Shown: positions 23,963 to 33,842 of the stretch, one piece after another | Layout of the letters: every line of letters starts with the position of its first letter | Position numbering within the stretch: position 1 is the stretch's first letter | Source of the DNA: Lithocarpus polystachyus | Lineage: Eukaryota > Streptophyta > Magnoliopsida > Fagales > Fagaceae | NCBI GenBank assembly: GCA_033629205.1 | Contig: CM066164.1 | Coordinates: 36,789,454-36,853,453 of the forward strand | Direction: 5' to 3' | DNA: 64,000 nucleotides | Translations under genes and position numbers: made by a program | Notes under the pieces: model-generated | What the model was told of the DNA's origin: nothing | Seen by the model: the letters and a program-made list of their open reading frames with translations, nothing else | The model's database searches: none

Positions 23963-24370
23963 ATGATGGCACATGATCCATTGTTTTGGAAATAGCTTGC
24001 ACTCTTAACCAAGAAAAAAAAATCAGGTGGCGAAAATTGTTTGTTGTCTGCCGTTTTCTCATTATGCAACTCCGTATATGGATTTCTACCACAGCGTACG
24101 AGTAATATTTTGAAAACTGTGTTGTTAGGTCTTAACTCATGTTATTATTATTATTTTCTTAGGTTGAATTTTATACGATGCGATCATTTATGTGGTTGTG
24201 AAGAGTTGGTTGGCGTGTCAAAACCCCCTAGTTGCACAGCTGAAGGAAAAAAAGAAAAAAGAAAAAGGAAAAAGAAATATAGGATTTGTACTATTTACCG
24301 GTATTACGAATAATTTTCTCTGTTCAATTGAAGAGAGTTGAATGTGCTCACCTTTGGAAACACACGGTTT

Positions 24371-24844
24371 ATGCTAAGTTTGATGAATGTAAACAAAGTT
24401 TAGGTGGCTTTGTTTACATAATTGTGTATTTGATATGTATGTGTTTTATTTTTAAAAAGTTGATAAGTATAGTATATTTTAATATTTTTTTTTATTTGAA
24501 GAAAGAGAAGTTAGTTTATGTTTTGTTTAATCGAGTGAGTCTCATGGTCTTTCTAAAAAAAAAAAGAGTGAGTCTCATGGTTTTCAACATATTTACAAAA
24601 GTGCCGCTAAGTAATATTGTTTGAAAACTGAAAATTGGTAAGAAAAATATTCCAAATTTAGTGTTTAAACACCCTATAATGAGCAACATAACTTAAATAC
24701 TCTAATAAAAAACACCTTTACCAAACACCTTTAGACTCTTTTGGTCTTTGCCACTTGTGTATGTACCGGTGAATCGGTGATAGTTGAAGTAACATGAAGG
24801 TAGTGTTGGAATTAAAAAAATCTTTTAGATTATTAATTATTTTT
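24371..24844. other. AT-rich intergenic
   Basis: No gene recognised. Short open frames here are low-complexity. Confidence 0.4.
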
Positions 24845-25200
24845 AGGGTAAATAGCAAATTTCACCCCTAAAGTTTGGGGTGTTTGGATTTTACACCTCG
24901 AAATTTTAGAATTAGGATTTTATCTCTTGAAGTTTGGGGTGTTGGATTTTATATACTGACGTTTCAAAATTAAGATTTTACCTTCTAAAGTTTGGGGTAT
25001 TTGGATTTTACACCCTTTAAATTTGGAGAATAAAATCCAAACACTTCTAAGATTTATGGGGTAAAATCGAAATTTTAAAACTTTAGGATGTAAAATCCAA
25101 ATACTCCAAATTTCAGAGGATAAAATCTGAATATTTTTTTTTTTTGGTAAGAAATCTGAATATTTTCATACTTTAGGGGAATAATTTATAATTTATCTTA
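24845..25200. repeat. Foldback of TTTGGGGTGTTTGGATTTTA-type repeats
   Basis: The left half carries three direct copies of a motif like AAAGTTTGGGGTGTTTGGAT (24876, 24938, 24988). The right half carries the reverse complement (ATCCAAACAC, ATCCAAATAC, TAAAATC). The outer ends, CACCCCTAAAG and CTTTAGGGGAA, are also inverted. The stretch would fold into a long imperfect hairpin and may be a MITE. Confidence 0.65.
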
Positions 25201-25634
25201 TCTTTTCTTTAATAGAGACTCTCTGTATACTAATTCTATATTCCAATAAAAAGTTTGTGAACATCTTATCGTAATGTTGTCGACAAAGTTCACGAGCAGA
25301 CATGAGCAACACTTGTATTTAACTTTCCTGTTTGAATTTATAATTCCACTTGCTTAGGCACGTGTTGAGATGGAACGAGTGAGGAGAAACTTTATCCATT
25401 TATAACCACTCCACTCCACTCCGTACGCTAAGAGAAATTTTCTCACTCTAAAATCTAAATGGACCTTTCTCGCTTTATCCTATTTATTCAATGGCTGTTA
25501 TAATGATGTATGAATAAGCCTTATATTGAAAACATAACAAAACATAATTTGAAACATGGTATAAACCCTATGCTTGTATAATCTTCCCAAAAAGATATAA
25601 AAAAAACAAAACGAGGTGCTTACTAAAAGTTAGT
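25201..25634. other. AT-rich intergenic
   Basis: Nothing supported. Confidence 0.4.
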
Positions 25635-26692
25635 CTTAGAGTATCCACAGCAGTTGAGCTAAATTTTTAACAATTTAGCTCCACTAAAAGTTACTTTATC
25701 TATTTTAACTACACACGTGCTGCAGCAGTGGATCTATTTTAACTTTCAACACAATAAAATAATATAAACATCACAATAAAATAATATATTTTCTACAATA
25801 AAATAATATATTTTTTACAATAAAATAATATATCTCACTATCCAAAAAATATACACCACACCAACACATCCACCTCTACCATCAGCCACAGTCACAACCG
25901 CAACCACAACCACAACCACCACCAGTAGTAGTTCGCAGCAGGAAAAAAAAAGTAGCAAATATCGGTGACGAGTAGTCCACAGCAGAAAAAAAAGAAAAGA
26001 AAAAGAGAGAACAGATCGGCGACCACAGGAAAAAAAAAGAAAAAAAAGAAAAGAAAAAGAGAACAGATCAGCGATCACAGCTAAAAAAAAAAAAAAAAAG
26101 AGAGAACAGATTGGCGACCACAACAAAAAAAAAAAAGAAAAAAGAAAAAGAGAGAACAGATCGGCGACCACAGCAGAAAAAAAAAAGAGAGAACAGATCG
26201 ACGACCACAGCAGAAAAAAAAAAGAAAAGAAGAAAGAACAGACCGGCAAAGAGTAATCCACAGCAGAAAAAAAAAAAGAAGAAGAAGAGAGAACTGATCG
26301 GCGACGGTGTGGGACGGAGACGTGGATCGGTGGCTTGGGGCTTGGGTCGGCTTGGGACGACGGCGAAGCAGAGAGTAGATGAGGGAGAGAAAAAAAAATG
26401 AGAGGAAGAAGGAAGAAGAAGAGAAGCCAGAGAGAGAGAGAGAGAGAGAAAAAGAAGGAAAGAAAAATATTTTTGAAATCAAATAGGAGAGAGATAGTTA
26501 ATAAAATAACATTTTTTATTTTTAGCTTTGATGAACAATGCACATCTATCTATAGATGTGCACTGTTCATGTGGAGCTAAAAAATAAGAATATAGCTCCA
26601 CTGCTGGAGCATTGTTTTTGTGCTTGAGGAGCTATATTGCTATATATTATAGCAATATAGCAATATAACTCCTCTACTACTGATGTTCTTAG
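25635..26692. mobile_element. Nonautonomous TIR element with GA-rich core
   Basis: The left end (GTATCCACAGCAGTTGAGCT) and right-hand sequences read on the minus strand (CCAGCAGTGGAGCTA near 26610, and CATCAGTAGTAGAGGAG at the outer end) are imperfect inverted repeats of a type common in plant MITEs. A palindrome around 26529-26573 (TGCACATCTA arms) lies inside the right end. The right terminus seems duplicated, so the exact end is uncertain. Confidence 0.6.
25975..26310 (+). repeat. GA-rich minisatellite, about 7 copies
   Basis: The core AACAGATCGGCGACCACAGC recurs with variable A/G runs between copies. It lies inside the TIR element. Open frames across it (Lys/Arg/Glu on plus, Phe/Ser/Leu on minus) are low-complexity and not genes. 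Confidence 0.8.
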
Positions 26693-27107
26693 TTGCACAA
26701 GGACTAAGGAGAGATATGGAGAATAAATTAATGGTGACGAGGTGAATGTTATTTTGAAGTTTTCTTCTGTAAACACATTGGGAATTCTCTTATTGCTCTT
26801 CCAAGTAGGGGGGGATCAAGTCATCATGGAATTGTTCATCCTGACCATTCGTTTGATCCAACTCAACCCAAGGGCCATAGACAATTTTGATTGGATTGAA
26901 TGTATCTCAAGTTTATATAAAGCTAAGATTTGATATTTACGAGTGGGTATTGAATGTGAGAATGTTACACCCAAAAATCTGACTTGTCCAGATATTGAAA
27001 GAAATATAGCTATAATTTGTGGGTGAAGAATTCCTGCTTCAAACCGTAAAATGTCTATTGTAAATAGGGTTACGAATTCATGTTGGCATGTCATGTTGGA
27101 TTAGTGG
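26693..27107. other. Intergenic flank of element 2
   Basis: No gene seen. It continues after the insertion at 38018. Confidence 0.4.
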
Positions 27108-27868
27108 TGTGGGGGCAGAAGGCCCAAGATCAGATTCTGGGCCGTGGGCCCGTCCGAGGAGACCTATACACTTGGAGACTACACCTCACGAAGCATCTGC
27201 CCGGCTCGATCCGATGCTGAGATGTGAATCTCGTGGGAGAAAGCCTCGTCCGAGGAGGCCCTCTACTCGGACTGTGAAAAAGGTGTCCCAGATCAGTGCA
27301 CCAGTCTCAATCTTATCTCTCCCAGAGAATCCCCTGATTTGTGCTGACCGTAAGGACAGATGGCGAAAATCAGATATTAAGCAAAAGGCTGCTGCCACCG
27401 CATTTATGGCCCTGCAACTAACATCATGGCCGCATTAATGAGAAAGGACTCCTGAACAGTGACCCCCATCCTTTACAGCTGCCCCAGGAAGGCTGAAGAT
27501 AGGGACGGATGGGACAAGTATCAAGAGAAAGCCCACCTAATGGAGGGGAGCATATAAATGGAAGAAAGGGGGAGAAAAAAAAGGAGGGAAAAAGGAGGAA
27601 AAAAGGAGGAAGAAAGGAGAGAGAAAAGTCCCAAACAATATTTGTATGAACACACTCCTCGGACAGAGCCGAAGAGAACATTGTAACCCATAATCATCTT
27701 GTCAATATACATCTGATCGATACTGTACTTGGGCTTTCAACCCGTACATGTCTAACCAAGTAATCTTCAGCCCACTCTCTTTACAAATTCATTGTTAGGA
27801 TATTAAATACAGTTTGGGCCTCCAGCTATGCTGCTAGTAAGCCCAATCGCTTAATTTGTGTCCTTACA
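27108..27868 (+). repeat. Element 2, 5' LTR
   Basis: A 761-bp LTR, TG to CA. The TATA box TATAAAT at 27553-27559 should drive gag-pol. A purine-rich GGAGGAAAAA tract follows at 27563-27628. Confidence 0.97.
27553..27559 (+). promoter_or_regulatory. LTR TATA box
   Basis: TATAAAT in the context GCATATAAATGG, about 315 bp before the LTR end. The same motif is at 37702 in the 3' LTR. Confidence 0.7.
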
Positions 27869-27870
27869 AT

Positions 27871-27888
27871 TGGCGCCGTCTGTGGGAA
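27871..27888 (+). other. Element 2 primer binding site
   Basis: TGGCGCCGTCTGTGGGAA two bases after the LTR, identical to element 1. Confidence 0.85.
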
Positions 27889-27923
27889 GATTATTGTGAG
27901 ACTTGTGTGTTACAGCTTGAACC

Positions 27924-29933
27924 ATGGTTAGATCAGACAGAGCGGAGTCAGCTGATTCTCAGCATCTCGACCACTTTTTGCACCTCGAGCGCCAGAGGGA
28001 TCGCGAAGGAAGCGTGCATACGAACCATACTGCAAGGAGTCAACGCCGGAACGCTGGTGGCCAGACTCAGAGGGCCATGCAACGTAAAATTGATCATCTC
28101 GAGAGGAAGTTGCGCCGCACACGGAGGAGACGTAGTCCATCAAGCAGCCCATCTGACACGGATGACTCTTATGGGGATGAGGAAGATGATAGTTATAGAC
28201 CCCGCTCCAGGACACCACCAAGCGAGTCTTTCTCCTACGAGGAAGAACATCACCATGACCACAGGAGCAGAAATACGTACTCAAGGGGCACAGGTAGTGA
28301 TACCATGACAAGGGCACTCAATCAAATTTCCAGGTCGCCCTTTACACGCGGTATCGAGGGAGGGAGCCTTCCTCGACGTTTCACACAACCTACCTTCACC
28401 GCGTACAACGGAAGGACTGACCCCGTGGAGCATGTGAGTCATTTTAATCAAAAAATGGCTGTCCATTCTCGGAACGAGACCCTCATGTGTAAGGTGTTCC
28501 CTTCCAGCCTAGGGCCTGCGGCCATGAGGTGGTTCGATGGTCTCACAGCAAATTCTATCGGATCCTATCAGGCGCTCACTAGGGCCTTCTGCTCTCGGTT
28601 CGTGACGAACACCAGGGTACCCCGGCCTTTAGACTCCTTGCTATCCATGTCCATGCGCGAAGGAGAGACGCTAAAGACCTACTCAGACAGGTACTGGGAG
28701 ATGTTTAATGAGATCGAAGGAAGTTTCGACGATGTCGCTGTAAGGACATTCAAGGTCGGCTTGCCAGCCGAGCACGACCTAAGGAAGTCTCTGACCAAGA
28801 AGCCTGTGAGGAGCGTGCGCCGACTGATGGATCGCATAGACGAATACAAGCGGGTCGAAGAGGATCAATTACTTGGAAGGGGAAAGGCAAAGGTGGTTCC
28901 TCAGGAAAGGAGGGACTTCAGGTCAGACAGGTACAGCAATAGCCGGCCGCGGAGGGACTACAGTGTGCAGTCCGAGTCTGCTGCTTCACAAGCTGTTCAT
29001 ACCATATTCCGAGAGCCCATTCGTCAGATCCTAGAAAAAATTCAGGACGAGCCATACTTCAAATGGCCGAGTAAAATGGGAGGAGACCCCCTGAGGCGCA
29101 ATCAGAACCTTCATTGCCAGTATCATCAAGAATGTGGGCACACCACTGAGGACTGCAGGACGTTGAAGTTCCATTTGGAACAGCTTGTGAGAGAAGGAAA
29201 GTTGCAGCAGTTCGTTTACCGACCGAGCAACCAGGGAGATCATGTTAGGCCAGGGGCTTCGGCGACTGCCTCATCAAGACCCCCTTTGGGCACGATTAAC
29301 GTTATTTTCGTGGCCCCAGGAAGAACTGGGTCCTGCCCCACTAGAGTTATGTCTGTCCTTGGGACGTCCGAGGAGGCTGATAATCAAGAGGCGAAGCGCG
29401 CCAGAATGGAGGACCGACCAGCACTGAGCTTCTCGGAAGAGGACAAGGTGGGGACAGTACAACCCCATGATGACGCTTTGGTCATCACCCTCAGAATTGG
29501 AGGGTACGATGTAAAGAGGGTAATGGTTGACCAAGGGAGTGGAGCCGAGATCATGTACCCGGATCTGTACAGGGGTTTGGGCCTGCGGCCTGAAGACCTG
29601 ACTGCATATGAATCACCCTTAGTCAGCTTTGATGGGAAGACCGTCATCCCCAAGGGTCAAATCAGACTACCCGTACAAGCAGGATCTGAAATTGTTGAGG
29701 TTGACTTTATCGTCGTGGATGCGTATTCCCCCTATACGGCCATCGTAGCCAGACCTTGGCTCCATGCCTTAGGGGCTGTCTCTTCGACATTACACCTTAA
29801 AGTCAAATTCCCGTCTGGAGGACGCGTAGAAGAGATCATTGGAAGCCAACCTATGGCCAGGCAGTGTCTCATAGCTGCCATTTCACATCAGCAAGATGCC
29901 GAGCTGATGACCACTTCAGTTGGGCATTCGTAG
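27924..29933 (+). CDS. Element 2 gag-protease
   Basis: The ATG at 27924 opens a 669-codon frame ending at TAG 29931-29933. An N-terminal Arg/Glu-rich coiled coil (residues about 1-80) is followed by an acidic Ser-rich stretch, the gag capsid-type core (about 150-330), a CHHC knuckle (CQYHQECGHTTEDC, about 405-418), and a retropepsin-like protease from about residue 500. Its active-site box is D-Q-G-S-G (Asp at 29529), where most retropepsins have D-T/S-G; element 1 has D-N-G-S-S. The flap/ILG equivalent is weak, so the protease call rests on position and the D-x-G box. The frame continues past the stop into pol. Confidence 0.9.
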   Translation: MVRSDRAESADSQHLDHFLHLERQRDREGSVHTNHTARSQRRNAGGQTQRAMQRKIDHLERKLRRTRRRRSPSSSPSDTDDSYGDEEDDSYRPRSRTPPSESFSYEEEHHHDHRSRNTYSRGTGSDTMTRALNQISRSPFTRGIEGGSLPRRFTQPTFTAYNGRTDPVEHVSHFNQKMAVHSRNETLMCKVFPSSLGPAAMRWFDGLTANSIGSYQALTRAFCSRFVTNTRVPRPLDSLLSMSMREGETLKTYSDRYWEMFNEIEGSFDDVAVRTFKVGLPAEHDLRKSLTKKPVRSVRRLMDRIDEYKRVEEDQLLGRGKAKVVPQERRDFRSDRYSNSRPRRDYSVQSESAASQAVHTIFREPIRQILEKIQDEPYFKWPSKMGGDPLRRNQNLHCQYHQECGHTTEDCRTLKFHLEQLVREGKLQQFVYRPSNQGDHVRPGASATASSRPPLGTINVIFVAPGRTGSCPTRVMSVLGTSEEADNQEAKRARMEDRPALSFSEEDKVGTVQPHDDALVITLRIGGYDVKRVMVDQGSGAEIMYPDLYRGLGLRPEDLTAYESPLVSFDGKTVIPKGQIRLPVQAGSEIVEVDFIVVDAYSPYTAIVARPWLHALGAVSSTLHLKVKFPSGGRVEEIIGSQPMARQCLIAAISHQQDAELMTTSVGHS

Positions 29934-29939
29934 CAATCA
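29931..29939 (+). promoter_or_regulatory. Possible UAG readthrough site between gag-pro and pol
   Basis: TAG followed by CAATCA. UAG-CAR-YYA is the established tobamovirus-type leaky-stop consensus, and CAAUCA fits it. The downstream frame is open for 1,103 codons in the same phase. The alternative is a plain CAG-to-TAG mutation in a formerly continuous ORF. Confidence 0.45.
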
Positions 29940-32900
29940 ACGTTTCCGGCTCTCCCCGTAGCCGAGGATCCGCCCGAGGAGCAATGTGAAAAGTTAGAGA
30001 GAGTTGTCATCGGAGAAGATCCTGACAAGTTTTTCCAGATCGGGGATCAGCTATCCCCTCGGGAAAGGGAAGAGCTGTTGTCTTTCCTTAAAAGAAATGT
30101 GGACGTGTTCGCTTGGAATTCTTATGAAGCCCCAGGAGTGGACCCGGGGTTTATCTGTCATCACCTCAATGTGAATCCAGCTGCACTACCCAAAAGGCAA
30201 CCACCTCGGCGTTCATCCAAAGAACATTCTGACGCCGTCAGGGATGAGGTGAACAAACTCAAGCAGGCTGGGGCTATCAGGGAAGTGTTCTACCCAGAAT
30301 GGCTGGCCAACACCGTAGTGGTGAAGAAGAAGAATGGGAAGTGGCGCGTATGCGTGGACTTTACAGATCTAAATAGAGCCTGTCCGAAGGACCCTTTCCC
30401 CATGCCGAGGATCGACCAGTTGGTGGATGCAACTGTTGGGCATCCACGAATGAGCTTCTTGGACGCCTTCCAAGGATACCATCAAATCCCTCTAGCCCTG
30501 AATGATCAAGAGAAAACGGCCTTTGTTACTCCCATTGGGAACTACCATTACAAGGTGATGCCATTTGGGCTGAAGAATGCAGGGTCCACTTACCAGAGGA
30601 TGATGACGAAAATGTTTGAACCACTGCTAGGGAAGTGCATTGAGATCTACATCGATGACATGGTGGTCAAGAGCAAGCTCGAGTCCGACCACGTTGGAGA
30701 CCTGGAGAACGTCTTTGAAATCTTAAGGAAACACAAATTGCGCCTCAACGCTTCAAAGTGTTCTTTCGGTGTCGGATCAGGAAAGTTCTTGGGGTACATG
30801 GTCACTCACCGGGGAATCGAGGTGAATCCCGATCAGATAAAGGCGATTAACAGTCTGCAGCCTCCTCGAAACCCAAAGGAAGTGCAGAAGTTGACTGGGA
30901 TGACTGCCGCTCTCAACCGGTTCATCTCCAAATCTGCAGAGAGGTGTCGGCCCTTCTTCCAACTGCTAAATAAATGGAAGGGATTTGAATGGAATGAAGA
31001 GTGCACGCTGGCTTTTCAACAACTGAAACAATACCTAGCTCGGCCGCCCATCATGTCTAGCCCTTCAGCGGATGAGGTCTTGTTCGCCTACATTGCGGTA
31101 GCCACCCATGCTGTGAGTCTAGTATTAATCCGAGAGGACAATGGTGTCCAAAAGCCTGTATACTATGTGAGCAAGTCTCTCCATGAGGCCGAGGTCCGCT
31201 ATCTGCCGCTTGAGAAGGCCATCTTTGCAATAATCCATGCCACTCGTAAACTCCCTCATTATTTCCAGTCACATACGGTTGTGGTCCTTACCCAACTCTC
31301 GCTCAGGTTGCTGCTCAGGAGTGCAGACTACACGGGAAGAATTGCCAAATGGGGTACCATACTAGGAGCTTTCGACATAAAATACATGCCTCGCACCTCG
31401 ATCAAAGGGCAGGTACTAGCTGACCTGTTGGCCGAGTTTGCTGAGCCCGTGTCAGATGAGATTACTGGAGTAATTCCCACGGATGAAGATTCAGTTGGTC
31501 TCATCGCCGTGCAAGACTCTGAATCCTGGAAATTGTATGTGGACGGAGCAGCCAACCAACGAGGTTCAGCAGTGGGGCTAGTTTTAATATCCCCTGAGAA
31601 CGTTGTCATCGAAAAATCCTTAAGACTAAACTTCTCGGCAACTAATAATGAGGCTGAGTACGAAGCGTTGCTGATCGGTTTGTCTATGGTCAGAAAAATG
31701 GGGGGTAGCGTCCTTGAGGTGTTCTCGGACTCCGCTTTGGTCGTCGGCCAAGTCCGAGGAGAGTTGGAAGCACGTGATGAAAGAATGCAGAAATATCTGA
31801 AGCAGGTCAAACAGCTGCAGTCGCGGTTCAAGTCGTTCGATTTGCAACATGTTCCTCGGAGTGGTAACACGCACGCGGATTCTCTGGCGACTCTTGCCAC
31901 CACCTCAGCTCAGGGGCTGCCCCGGCTTATCCTGGTGGAAGATGTGCAGAGGCATTCAGAAGAAGTTGAAGGGCCTAGCATCTGTCAGGCCAGGGTAGGG
32001 ACGAGTTGGATAGACTCTATGACATTTTATCTCCGAGAAGATGTCTTGCCAGCTGACAAGACCGAAGCCGACAAGGTGAGAAGGAAGGCCCCTCGGTTCT
32101 GGCTATCAGAGGACAATAGGCTGTATAAGCGTTCTTTCTCCGGACCCTATCTGCTATGTGTACACCCTGATGCTACCGAATTGCTCCTTGAGGAGCTGCA
32201 TGAGGGAATTTGTGGCAGTCACACTGGGGGAAGGTCCCTAGCACACAGGGCCCTAACTCAGGGGTACTGGTGGCCGAACATGCAAAGAGAATCACAGGCG
32301 TACGTGAAGAAGTGCGATCAGTGCCAGAGATTTGCCCCTAATATACATCAGCCGGGAGGAGTCCTGAATCCTCTGTCAAGTCCTTGGCCTTTCGCTCAGT
32401 GGGGCCTAGACATTGTTGGGCCTTTCCCTAAGGCAATCGGAGGAAAGAAATATTTGGTCGTTGCAACAGATTACTTCACCAAATGGGTTGAAGCCGAGCC
32501 GTTAGCCAATATTAGGGATGTTGACGTCCAGAAATTTGTGTGGAAGAGTATCGTTATACGGTTCGGGGTACCTCATACCCTCATCTCGGACAATGGGCTC
32601 CAATTCGACAGCAAAGCGTTCAGAAAGTTCTGCAGTGGACTGGGCATTACCAACAGATATTCCACCCCTGCATATCCCCAAGGAAACGGCCAAGCTGAGG
32701 CAGTTAATAAAGTCATAGTGAGCGGTCTCAAGAAGAGGTTGGACGATGCCAAAGGAAAATGGGTGGAAGAATTACCGCATGTGCTCTGGACATACAGGAC
32801 CACTCCTCGGCGATCTACCGGAGAAACCCCATTTGCCTTGACGTATGGTGCAGAGGCGGTCATTCCCATAGAGACGGGGTTTCCCACACTCAGGACCAGT

Positions 32901-33245
32901 TCATTCACCTCGGCCAACAATGACGAACAGCTCAGGAGCAATCTGGACCTAATCTCCGAGCGCAGAGAAAGCGCTGCAGTTCAACTAGCCTATTACCAAC
33001 ACAAGCTCAAGCAAAGTTATGATACCAACGTCAAACTAAGACCACTAGCACCAGGAGATTTAGTTTTACGAAAAGTCGTTGGCACGGCGAAGAATCCGGC
33101 CTGGGGGAAGTTGGGACCTAACTGGGAAGGCCCTTACCGTATTCTATCAGTGGCTGGGATAGGAGCCTTTTATTTAGAAGATTTAGATGAAAGGGTTGTG
33201 CCACATCCCTGGAATGTAAATAACCTGAAAAGGTACTACTACTAA
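29934..33245 (+). CDS. Element 2 pol: RT, RNase H, aRNase H, integrase
   Basis: The frame runs in phase with gag-pro from just after the UAG to the TAA at 33243-33245. It has no ATG near its start, so it must be made by readthrough or from an ancestral continuous ORF. RT spans about 30250-30900 with YIDD at 30648-30659. The standard RNase H follows to about 31450. A second RNase H (31520-31910) has DGA, NNEAEYEAL, SDSALV and HADSLA residues, diagnostic of Tat. Integrase has its HHCC finger at 32190-32330, GLDIVGP near 32403, DNGLQFD near 32590 and the third acidic residue near 32695. The C-terminus has a GPNWEGPYR module. No chromodomain is seen. No frameshift. Confidence 0.95.
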   Translation, partial: QSTFPALPVAEDPPEEQCEKLERVVIGEDPDKFFQIGDQLSPREREELLSFLKRNVDVFAWNSYEAPGVDPGFICHHLNVNPAALPKRQPPRRSSKEHSDAVRDEVNKLKQAGAIREVFYPEWLANTVVVKKKNGKWRVCVDFTDLNRACPKDPFPMPRIDQLVDATVGHPRMSFLDAFQGYHQIPLALNDQEKTAFVTPIGNYHYKVMPFGLKNAGSTYQRMMTKMFEPLLGKCIEIYIDDMVVKSKLESDHVGDLENVFEILRKHKLRLNASKCSFGVGSGKFLGYMVTHRGIEVNPDQIKAINSLQPPRNPKEVQKLTGMTAALNRFISKSAERCRPFFQLLNKWKGFEWNEECTLAFQQLKQYLARPPIMSSPSADEVLFAYIAVATHAVSLVLIREDNGVQKPVYYVSKSLHEAEVRYLPLEKAIFAIIHATRKLPHYFQSHTVVVLTQLSLRLLLRSADYTGRIAKWGTILGAFDIKYMPRTSIKGQVLADLLAEFAEPVSDEITGVIPTDEDSVGLIAVQDSESWKLYVDGAANQRGSAVGLVLISPENVVIEKSLRLNFSATNNEAEYEALLIGLSMVRKMGGSVLEVFSDSALVVGQVRGELEARDERMQKYLKQVKQLQSRFKSFDLQHVPRSGNTHADSLATLATTSAQGLPRLILVEDVQRHSEEVEGPSICQARVGTSWIDSMTFYLREDVLPADKTEADKVRRKAPRFWLSEDNRLYKRSFSGPYLLCVHPDATELLLEELHEGICGSHTGGRSLAHRALTQGYWWPNMQRESQAYVKKCDQCQRFAPNIHQPGGVLNPLSSPWPFAQWGLDIVGPFPKAIGGKKYLVVATDYFTKWVEAEPLANIRDVDVQKFVWKSIVIRFGVPHTLISDNGLQFDSKAFRKFCSGLGITNRYSTPAYPQGNGQAEAVNKVIVSGLKKRLDDAKGKWVEELPHVLWTYRTTPRRSTGETPFALTYGAEAVIPIETGFPTLRTSSFTSANNDEQLRSNLDLISERRESAAVQLAYYQHKLKQSYDTNVKLRPLAPGDLVLRKVVGTAKNPAWGKLGPNWEGPYRILSVAGIGAFYLEDLDERVVPHPWNVNNLKRYYY

Positions 33246-33298
33246 ATGAAATTTTTAATTCACTTATTAAAGTTTCAGATACTGCTCATCACTAATGT
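33246..33298 (+). other. Start of element 2 3' UTR
   Basis: A short AT-rich linker after pol. Confidence 0.5.
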
Positions 33299-33842
33299 GT
33301 TAAACAGAACCTTGGTCAGGCCTGGCTCCTCGGACCACCTACCTTGGGTAAATTAACATTACAAGATATTAAACAGAACCTGGGTCGTGCCTGGCTCCTC
33401 GGACCACACACCTTGGGTAAATTAATATCATCACTACTAAGTGTTAAACAGAACCTTGGTCAGGCCTGGCTCCTCGGACCACCTACCTTGGGTAAATTAA
33501 CATTACAAGATATTAAACAGAACCTGGGTCGTGCCTGGCTCCTCGGACCACACACCTTGGGTAAATTAATATCATCACTACTAAGTGTTAAACAGAACCT
33601 TGGTCAGGCCTGGCTCCTCGGACCACCTACCTTGGGTAAATTAACATTACTAGATATTAAACAGAACCTGGGTCGTGCCTGGTTCCTCGGACCACACACC
33701 TTGGGTAAATTAATATCACTACTAAGTGTTAAACAGAACCTTGGTCAGGCCTGGCTCCTCGGACCACCTACCTTGGGTAAATTAACATTACTAGATATTA
33801 AACAGAACCTTGGTCGTGCCAGACCCTTCCGACCACAAACCT
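33299..33842 (+). repeat. Tandem repeat in element 2 3' UTR, 144-bp unit, about 4 copies
   Basis: The higher-order unit is two related subunits (about 69 and 75 bp), each starting TTAAACAGAACC and holding CTCCTCGGACCAC. Units begin near 33299, 33443, 33587 and 33728. The third carries a 3-bp deletion and the last subunit is degenerate. Because the period is a multiple of three, a plus-strand frame stays open across the array (33344-34066) and would encode a 48-residue repeat. I treat that as a by-product. The position between pol and the antisense gene matches the array in element 1. Confidence 0.9.

Larger units (their letters stand above)
18379..24370 (+). repeat. Duplicated block, copy 2 (with LINE B and a TIR insertion)
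   Basis: Counterpart of 240-2149 plus 15101-15255, in the same orientation. Apart from LINE B (18762-21930) and the TIR element (23426-23962), order and sequence follow copy 1. Removing the insertions from both, the two copies start about 5 kb apart. Confidence 0.8.

Noticed and set aside
25815..26543. 242-codon Phe/Ser-rich minus-strand frame, and the Lys-rich plus-strand frames across it
   Set aside because: Low-complexity translation of GA-rich repeats in a TIR element.
30777..31903. Minus-strand open frames inside element 2 pol
   Set aside because: Shadow frames of the pol ORF; no splice signals or family resemblance.
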